Below, piece after piece: positions 8,795-15,900 of a stretch of DNA of 55,653 bases. Where the stretch lies: positions 1 to 55,653 of the forward strand of contig CAJUST010000018.1 of assembly GCA_910589105.1 (NCBI GenBank). The letters run 5' to 3'. The notes under the pieces were generated by a model. That model was not told the DNA's origin and ran no database searches. It saw only the letters and a program-made list of their open reading frames with translations. Numbering within the stretch: the stretch's first letter is position 1; each line of letters starts with the position of its first letter. The translations under genes and the position numbers were made by a program. This stretch comes from an uncultured Lachnospiraceae bacterium. GTDB taxonomy: Bacteria; Bacillota; Clostridia; Lachnospirales; Lachnospiraceae.

Positions 8795-10108
8795 ATGAAT
8801 CAATACAAAACACAAATGGAAGCCGCTAAATCCGGCATCCTCACACCGGAAATGAAAACCGTAGCAAAAAAAGAATCCATCTCCCCGGATAAACTGCGGG
8901 AAGGCGTAGCAAGCGGCGCAATCGCTATCCCCTGTAATATCCGCCATGCTTCCATTTCCCCAGAAGGCATTGGCATGGGGTTAAAAACAAAAATCAACGT
9001 CAACCTTGGCATATCCGGCGACTGCAAAAACTATGATATTGAAATGCAGAAAGTCGACCTTGCCATAAAATACGGCGCCGAAGCCATTATGGATTTAAGC
9101 AACTACGGAAAAACAAATACCTTCCGCAAGGAACTCATCAAAAAATCACCCGCTATGATTGGCACTGTCCCTATGTACGATGCCATTGGCTACCTTGAAA
9201 AAGACCTGTTAGACATCACGGCAAAAGACTTCCTGCGTGTGGTTACAGCCCATGCAGAAGAAGGCGTGGACTTTATGACAATCCACGCCGGAATCAACCG
9301 CCGCGCCGTGGAAGCGTTCCGAAGGGACAAGCGGCGTATGAACATCGTCTCACGCGGCGGCTCCCTGCTTTTCGCTTGGATGATGATGACCGGAAACGAA
9401 AACCCCTTCTACGAATACTACGACGAAGTGTTGGAAATCCTGCGGGAATACGACGTGACGATCAGCTTAGGCGACGCCTTGCGTCCCGGCTGTATTGACG
9501 ACTCTACCGATGCAGGGCAAATCAGTGAACTGATTGAACTTGGCAATCTCACATTACGCGCATGGGAAAAAGATGTTCAAGTTATGGTGGAAGGCCCCGG
9601 CCATATGGCAATGAACGAAATTGAAGCGAATATGAAACTTCAGAAACGGCTCTGCCATAACGCGCCGTTTTATGTGCTTGGCCCCCTTGTCACTGACATC
9701 GCCCCCGGCTACGACCATATCACTTCCGCAATCGGAGGAGCCATTGCCGCGGCAAGCGGGGCGGACTTCCTCTGCTATGTCACTCCGGCAGAACACCTCC
9801 GGCTTCCTGATTTAAATGATGTCAAAGAAGGAATCATGGCAAGCCGCATTGCCGCCCACGCCGCAGACATTGCCAAAGGAATCCCAAATGCAAGAGAGCA
9901 TGACAACGCCATGTCTGACGCAAGGCGTAACGTAGACTGGGATGCCATGTTTGACCTTGCTTTGGATAAAGAAAAGGCCAGAGAATACTATGAAAGCGCG
10001 CCCCCGTCCGACCGCCACACCTGTTCCATGTGTGGAAAGATGTGCGCCGTAAGAACGACAAAAATGATTCTGGAAGGTGAAAAAGTAGAATTTTGCACGG
10101 AAAAATAG
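8795..10108 (+). CDS. thiC: Phosphomethylpyrimidine synthase ThiC
   Basis: 437-residue radical SAM enzyme that rearranges aminoimidazole ribotide to HMP-phosphate. It is the short form without the N-terminal domain of proteobacterial ThiC. Matching segments: GVASGAIAIPCNIRH near the start, SLGDALRPGCIDDSTDAGQ, MVEGPGHMAMNEIEANM (metal-ligand His) and GPLVTDIAPGYDHITSAIGG. The C-terminal cluster motif reads CSMCGKMC, spaced C-x2-C-x3-C, whereas the E. coli-type enzyme has x4 in the second gap. AAAAAGGAG precedes the ATG. Last gene of the operon. Confidence 0.95.
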   Translation: MNQYKTQMEAAKSGILTPEMKTVAKKESISPDKLREGVASGAIAIPCNIRHASISPEGIGMGLKTKINVNLGISGDCKNYDIEMQKVDLAIKYGAEAIMDLSNYGKTNTFRKELIKKSPAMIGTVPMYDAIGYLEKDLLDITAKDFLRVVTAHAEEGVDFMTIHAGINRRAVEAFRRDKRRMNIVSRGGSLLFAWMMMTGNENPFYEYYDEVLEILREYDVTISLGDALRPGCIDDSTDAGQISELIELGNLTLRAWEKDVQVMVEGPGHMAMNEIEANMKLQKRLCHNAPFYVLGPLVTDIAPGYDHITSAIGGAIAAASGADFLCYVTPAEHLRLPDLNDVKEGIMASRIAAHAADIAKGIPNAREHDNAMSDARRNVDWDAMFDLALDKEKAREYYESAPPSDRHTCSMCGKMCAVRTTKMILEGEKVEFCTEK

Positions 10109-10137
10109 AAAAACAGAATAGAAAGTAATCTGATTAT

Positions 10138-10202
10138 GCGTCTCTTGCGGTTTCCACAGTGGATAAAACTCCCTGTAAAACCGTAAGAGACGCTTCTTTT
10201 TG
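10138..10202 (+). terminator. Terminator of thi operon
   Basis: 16-bp stem GCGTCTCTTGCGGTTT (10138-10153) / AAACCGTAAGAGACGC (10178-10193), nearly perfect, followed by TTCTTTTT. Lies 30 nt after thiC. Confidence 0.9.
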
Positions 10203-10224
10203 CCCAATCCTGCCGGATTATGCG

Positions 10225-10259
10225 CAAAAAAGACGTATCGATCCACCCTCTACGTCTTT
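10225..10259 (-). terminator. Terminator of the argS-rnh-acyP unit
   Basis: On the minus strand AAAGACGTA and TACGTCTTT form a perfect 9-bp stem with a 13-nt loop, followed by TTTTTT. It faces the thi terminator, so two back-to-back terminators separate the convergent operons. Confidence 0.85.
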
Positions 10260-10287
10260 CCTGCCGTTTTATTTCTAAAAAAATACA

Positions 10288-10572
10288 TTAATTTAAAATA
10301 CGAAACTCCACTTCTCCTTCTTTTTCCGGAAGCCTTTTTATTTCCATATCTTCTATATGAATCGAAACGGATTGATAAAAAGACGAAATCAACGCATCAA
10401 TGCCGGATTCCTCTCCCTGAACTTCCATTTCGACAGTTCCATCTGATAAATTTTTCACCCATCCGGAAAGATGAAGCCTCCCCGCCATATAGTACGCATG
10501 GTAACGGAAACCAACGCCCTGAACGCTTCCGGAAAAAAGGTAATGCAGCCTTATCAATCCCAACGCCTCCAT
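10288..10572 (-). CDS. acyP: Acylphosphatase
   Basis: 94-residue small hydrolase of acyl phosphates such as acetyl- or carbamoyl-phosphate. FSGSVQGVGFRYHAYYMA contains the catalytic VQGVGFR phosphate-binding loop with Arg, and GWVKNLSDGTVEMEVQG carries the catalytic Asn. Length is typical. It begins 3 nt after the RNase H stop codon and ends the transcript before a strong terminator. The physiological substrate is not known for this family in bacteria. Confidence 0.93.
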   Translation of the reverse strand: MEALGLIRLHYLFSGSVQGVGFRYHAYYMAGRLHLSGWVKNLSDGTVEMEVQGEESGIDALISSFYQSVSIHIEDMEIKRLPEKEGEVEFRILN

Positions 10573-10575
10573 TTT

Positions 10576-11172
10576 TCATACACGCGCCAGCGCGCTTTTT
10601 GCTAAACGGTCTGCGCATTCGTTTAATTCCACTCCGGTATGCGCCGCAACTTTTTGGAAATGTATCGCAATTTTTTTTCCCGCCTCGTCCATAAACTGGC
10701 GGTATTCCCGTGTCCCCGCGCGGTTTGTCTTCCAATCCCCTTTGGCCCACTTCTCAATCCCTGAATAATCATAATAAAGAACAATGTCTGACGCGCCGTT
10801 TGCAACCGCCCATTCCACGGCTTTCATTGAAGCGGTAATCTCTCCAGCGACGTTGCGCATTTCCAGATAATCGGGATTTTCCGATGCGCCGGAAAATTCA
10901 TGCCTTTGACTTTGATATAAAATCACGCATCCATACGCATATCTATGGAGTTCTTTTGAATAACTGCCGTCCACATAGGCGGTTACGGTATGTTTCAGAT
11001 CTATCGGCGCTTCTTCTTTTTGAGGGCTTATATATCTCTGCGCTTCCTCTCTTGTCGCAAAGCTTTTGTATTCCGCCCCTTTATAGCCATGCACCATCGA
11101 TTTGCACTGATCCCATGTGTCAAATATCCCTGTCTCTCTGCCTTTACGGACTGCATATACTTTTTTTGCCAT
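10576..11172 (-). CDS. rnhA: Ribonuclease H with N-terminal hybrid-binding domain
   Basis: Degrades the RNA strand of RNA-DNA hybrids. Residues 1-50 (KKVYAVRKGRETGIFDTWDQ, YKSFATREEAQ) form the viroplasmin/RNase H1 hybrid-binding domain. Residues about 60-198 are the RNase HI fold with catalytic acidic residues in AYVDGSY, NVAGEI, VLYYDYSG and ADRLAK. This two-domain 198-residue layout is common in Clostridia. GGAG lies 6 nt before the ATG. It follows argS after a 13-nt gap. Confidence 0.92.
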   Translation of the reverse strand: MAKKVYAVRKGRETGIFDTWDQCKSMVHGYKGAEYKSFATREEAQRYISPQKEEAPIDLKHTVTAYVDGSYSKELHRYAYGCVILYQSQRHEFSGASENPDYLEMRNVAGEITASMKAVEWAVANGASDIVLYYDYSGIEKWAKGDWKTNRAGTREYRQFMDEAGKKIAIHFQKVAAHTGVELNECADRLAKSALARV

Positions 11173-11185
11173 AGGAAACTCCGTT

Positions 11186-12958
11186 CTACATACGATCCGG
11201 CGCAGAAAATCCTAAAACGTCTATGCAGGTTTCAAGAATATCTTTTGTCAGCATTAACAGACAGATATATCCGGCGCGCGCCGCCGCATCTTCTTCCGAT
11301 AGAATTTTCGTTTCATGGTAAAAATGATTTAACGCATTGGAAAGCCCATAAATATATGCGCAGATTTTATGCGGCGCCGTCTCAGAAAACGCGCTTTCCA
11401 CCGCAGACCCAAAACGGCTCAATTCTAACATTAATGCCTTTTCACTGTCTGATTTTGCAGGAAGTATGCGCGCATCCGGATTTAATCCGCCTTGTTCTTC
11501 GTATTTAGCCAAAATCGACTTAATCCGGACAATCGTATATAAAATATATGGGCCTGTATTCCCTTCAAAAGAAGTAAACCGCTCAATGTCAAATATATAA
11601 TCCTTTGACGCCTGATTGGACAAATCGCCGTATTTAATCGCAGAAAGCGCAACAATGCCGGCTGTTTTCCTTGCTTCTTCTTCACTCACTGCCGTATGGT
11701 TCTCTATAATTTTTTTATACATTTCCTCATTGATTTCCGACACCAGATGCTCTAAACGCATAACGCCGCCTTCCCGAGTCTTAAAAGGCTTGCCGTCCTT
11801 GCCGTTCATCGTGCCAAATCCATGGAAAATAAGTTTTGTGTCCTTATCTACAAGCTTTGTTTTCCTCGCGCAGCGGAATACCTGAGTAAAATACAATTCC
11901 TGCCGTTTATCCACGACATAAATAATTTCATCTGGTTTGTAATCCCTCATACGCCAGACAATCGTGGCAAGATCCGTCGTATTGTAAAGGGAAGCCCCGT
12001 CTGACTTTAAAATCATGCAGGGCGGAATTTCCTTCGCGTCGCTCTCCTCTTTTACATCAACGACTAACGCCCCTTCACTTAGATACGCATATCCATCGTC
12101 TTTCATTTTCTGCACCATTGCCGGAATATAAGGCTGCGCGTCCGATTCACCTTTCCATAAATCAAAGGATACATTCAAATTATCATAATTTCTTTTTAAA
12201 TCCGACACAGACACGTCAAGTATATGCGAAAGAAGCGCCTGATAACCGCGTTTGCCGCTTTGCAGTTCAAACGTCGCCTGCATCGCCCTATCCTTATACG
12301 CTTCGTCTTCTTTGGATTTCATGCTTGCCGTCGGATAAATTTCCTCCAATTCCGATATGGTAAACGGCGCTTCTTTTGGGTACTCTCCCGTATAATCTTC
12401 CTCAAAATAGGGCAATTTAGGCTTCCGTTCTTTTAACTCCGTAATAATTAAACCCATCTGAAGGCCCCAGTCGCCAAGGTGCACATCTCCTATCATTTCA
12501 TGCCCCAAAAGACGCCCGATTCTTTTTATGCTTTCCCCGATGATGGCAGAGCGTAAATGTCCGATATGCAGTGGCTTCGCAACGTTTGGCCCGCCATAAT
12601 CAATTAAAATCCGTTTCGGCTCTTTCGCCCGTTCTAAGCCAAAATAGTTTTTGTCCGCCCGCATTTCTTCTAAATATCCCGCTAAATACGCTTCGTTTAA
12701 ACGGAAATTTAAAAATCCCGGCTTTACGGCTTCCACCATAGAAAACATAGTATTTGCCGCTAGTTTTGCCGCCGTTTCTTCTGCAATGGGCATAGGGGCT
12801 TTTTTATATGCCTTTGCCGCCGCAAGCGCGCCATTACACTGGTATTCACACAAATCCGGCCGGTTTGATAACGTCACTTTTGCATATTTCGCATCATATC
12901 CACAGGACCAAAACGCTTCCGCCGTTTCTTTTTCGATGAGTTCAATTATTTTTTTCAT
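11186..12958 (-). CDS. argS: Arginyl-tRNA synthetase
   Basis: 590-residue class I synthetase charging tRNA-Arg. The N-terminal additional domain (VTLSNRPDLCEYQCNGALAA) is followed by NVAKPLHIGHLRSAIIGESI with the HIGH motif, the central catalytic domain, and the all-alpha anticodon-binding domain ending in LGFSAPDRM. Its ATG directly follows the stop codon of the large surface-protein gene, with no intervening base, and no strong ribosome-binding site (a GAAGG lies about 16 nt upstream). That suggests translational coupling, or a promoter inside the upstream gene. Start chosen because the family normally begins MKKIxxLI. Confidence 0.97.
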   Translation of the reverse strand: MKKIIELIEKETAEAFWSCGYDAKYAKVTLSNRPDLCEYQCNGALAAAKAYKKAPMPIAEETAAKLAANTMFSMVEAVKPGFLNFRLNEAYLAGYLEEMRADKNYFGLERAKEPKRILIDYGGPNVAKPLHIGHLRSAIIGESIKRIGRLLGHEMIGDVHLGDWGLQMGLIITELKERKPKLPYFEEDYTGEYPKEAPFTISELEEIYPTASMKSKEDEAYKDRAMQATFELQSGKRGYQALLSHILDVSVSDLKRNYDNLNVSFDLWKGESDAQPYIPAMVQKMKDDGYAYLSEGALVVDVKEESDAKEIPPCMILKSDGASLYNTTDLATIVWRMRDYKPDEIIYVVDKRQELYFTQVFRCARKTKLVDKDTKLIFHGFGTMNGKDGKPFKTREGGVMRLEHLVSEINEEMYKKIIENHTAVSEEEARKTAGIVALSAIKYGDLSNQASKDYIFDIERFTSFEGNTGPYILYTIVRIKSILAKYEEQGGLNPDARILPAKSDSEKALMLELSRFGSAVESAFSETAPHKICAYIYGLSNALNHFYHETKILSEEDAAARAGYICLLMLTKDILETCIDVLGFSAPDRM

Positions 12959-15900
12959 TTACTTTTTCACAACCTTCACACTAGATTTTTGACCTTTTTT
13001 CCGGAATTTTTTCCCGTATTTTTTTACTTTGCTCTTTGGAACTTTTATTTTGCATTTTTCCCAAACGCCTTTTAGCGCATTTTCGCCGACCGTTTTAAGT
13101 TTTGTCGATTCAACCACAATCGTTTTTAATTTTCGGCAGCCGGAGAATGCAGATGCTCCGATTTTTGTCACATTCTTTCCAATCACCGCTTTTTTAAGTT
13201 TTTTATTTCCTTTCATTGCGCCTGCATTGATTTCCGTCACTTTAAAAGTGAGATTCTGTTCCACAACAACAGGCAAAACCACAACCGTTTGATATGTTTT
13301 TTTCAACGGACGCAGATACTTGGCTGTTCCGCCGGAAGCAGACGAGGTTAAAACCTGATACCAGCCATTTTTATACTGAAATTTCGTTCCGGGTTTTGGA
13401 ATCTTATTTTCCTGCGGCTTCTGATTGGAACTGTTTGGCGGTTTCTGGTTTGAACTGCCCGAAGATGAAACTTTAACAAGCGTCTTCACTGCAAGGCTCA
13501 AACTCTGATAGGCTTTTTTTATTTTCTCATTGTCTCCCGACTTTAACGCATTTTTCGCATTCGTGACTTCATTTTGTAATTTTTTCCATGAAGCGGCGGT
13601 ATAGTTGGAAGCCTTTTTCTTGGCAACGTCATTAAGCAGAGCATTCACCTGACTGATTAATTTTGCATCCGGTTTTTCTGGCTGATCCGGATCTTCCGGT
13701 TTTTCCGGATCGTCCGGATTGCCGCCTGAACTGTCCGGTAATCCCCAATTTCCATCTTTTCCAGACCTTGGAGCCTTTTCCGCAATTAGATCTGTATGGC
13801 CCTGCGCCCTTAATTTATCATAATTAATCACTTCAAAATCGTCTGTGTTTTGATCCGTATCTATAAAACCAATTCTGCGTACCGCCTTATTCTTAGAAAT
13901 AATTTCATCGCCCTGTGGATTCACAAGCGGATCGCCTTCCACTGCGGCTTCGTTGACAGAAACGCCGTCCACTTTTACGCCGTCTTTTTCCAAAATAACG
14001 CTGTACTGCTTATTGTCAATCACCTGATTCTCCCATATCTGGTCAGGGTTTGCAACAGTGACTGCAAAGCCATCTGCATTTTCCGAAGCGGCTCCCTGTA
14101 TCAAATACGAAGCCCCTGCCACTGCCTTACCTTCCAAATCAAGCGCAGCCGCATTGCCATTCGAAGCGTATTTGATTTGATAACCGCTTAAATCTATGTC
14201 TTTTGACGTCGGATTGTATAATTCAATAAAGCTGTGCGAAACCGGAGGCGTCTTTTTGCCGCCGCTGCCATATACCTGATTGATAATCAAATGCTCCCGC
14301 TGCGCTTCCACTTCTTTCACTGCCGCATCCATCTGCGCCGTAAGGCTGCATGTGGGATCATTTGAACTTGAAACGGTCAGAGAAATTTTCTTCCCCTTAT
14401 CCGCTTTTGTAACTTTATAAAACGCTGTATTGGCGCCAGAAATTGCCGCATCGTCTGCGCTCCACTGATAGGTCAAAACGTCCGCGCTGTCCGCTTTTAT
14501 AATCTGCCCGTCTTCCGCATAAAGCATCGCGCCGACAATCGCATTGCCCCGAATTGACGCCTTACCGGAAATTGCCGCCTGCAGGTTTGATTGATCCGGC
14601 CATACGCCGTCTTTGGAACACCTTGGCGCATACATTGCCAGAGCTTCCTCGCCCGCTCCCTGATATTCAATGATTTCAAAATCCAAAGCATTGTTATCCG
14701 TATCCGCAAAATTAATGCGACGGATAGCTTTTTGCTTGCTGATCTTTTTATCCGGAATTGCTTCGCCTTCCACCGCTTCTTCCACAACAGAAACGCCGTC
14801 AATCTTTTCTGTTCCGCGAAGCAAAAGAATCTGATATTGCTTATTGTCAATCTCCACGTCCCAATCTATGTCTCTGCCTGAATCCGGAATGGTAAGCGAA
14901 AATGCCGTCGTCGTCTCTTGCTCCCTGCATCGGATTAAATAGGAGGTATGCGCCAAAACCGTCACATCGCCAAGCTCTAACGTTTCAAAAACAGGCGCGT
15001 CGGCATTCCGGTTCGAACGGTATGAAACCGAATATCCATCTAAACGAATGGGCGCGTCCGTCGGATTATACAATTCAATAAAGCTATGCGAAACTGCCGT
15101 ATCCCCTTTTCCGCCTCCTCCATACACCTGATGAATGAGAAGATGGTCATTTTTCACTTCCGGTTTTGGAGCGACCTTTTCCGTCGGCTCACTTTCAATA
15201 GAGCCTTCCTCCTCTGAACTTCTTACTTCTACCGTAATGGACTTGCCCACTTCTAAAGCCGTCAATACATATGTTTCCGCCGTCGCGCCTGAAATTTCAG
15301 CCTGATCGGCTTTCCACTGGTAACTCAATTCACCTGTATGGTTATCGTCAGAAACCTGAGCCGTTAAAACAGAACCCTCAACGGCGTTCCCTTTTATCGT
15401 CACCGTTCCCGTCAAAATATCCTTTTGCGCTTCTTTTTCAAAACGCGCATAATTGCTCACAGAGCCTGCCCCGCCTTTTTGATCCATTTCCCGCGCTAAA
15501 ACAATATTCGCAGCGCCTGATTTCCGCTCCAAATATTCCCTGTCCGCCAAAGTCAGTTCCGCTTTGCCCGCGGTTACAGCGACCGTTTCCGCCAGTCTGC
15601 CATTGATATAAAAACCAACTTTTTCTATGCTGTCATCTTTCACCAGAGCAGTATAAGTTGTAGAAGATGCATCGGCTGTGTCTGCCGTGACCGTAATGGC
15701 GTCAGACGCCTGATACGCCCCAAGCGAATGAAGCAAGGTGGAATAATCGGCAAACTGTCTGTCCAGCCAGTCCAGACGATTCTTCAAAAAGGTCTTAAGC
15801 CGCTCCGTTTCCGTCTCAAAGTCCGATCTATGCTGTAAAAATCCATACGCATAATTCATCTGCGCAGATTCTGCAAGGTATTCCTTATCCTGATCAATTA

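Noticed and set aside
10200..10694. Plus-strand 164-codon ORF opposite acyP and rnhA
   Set aside because: Overlaps two clear genes and both facing terminators.
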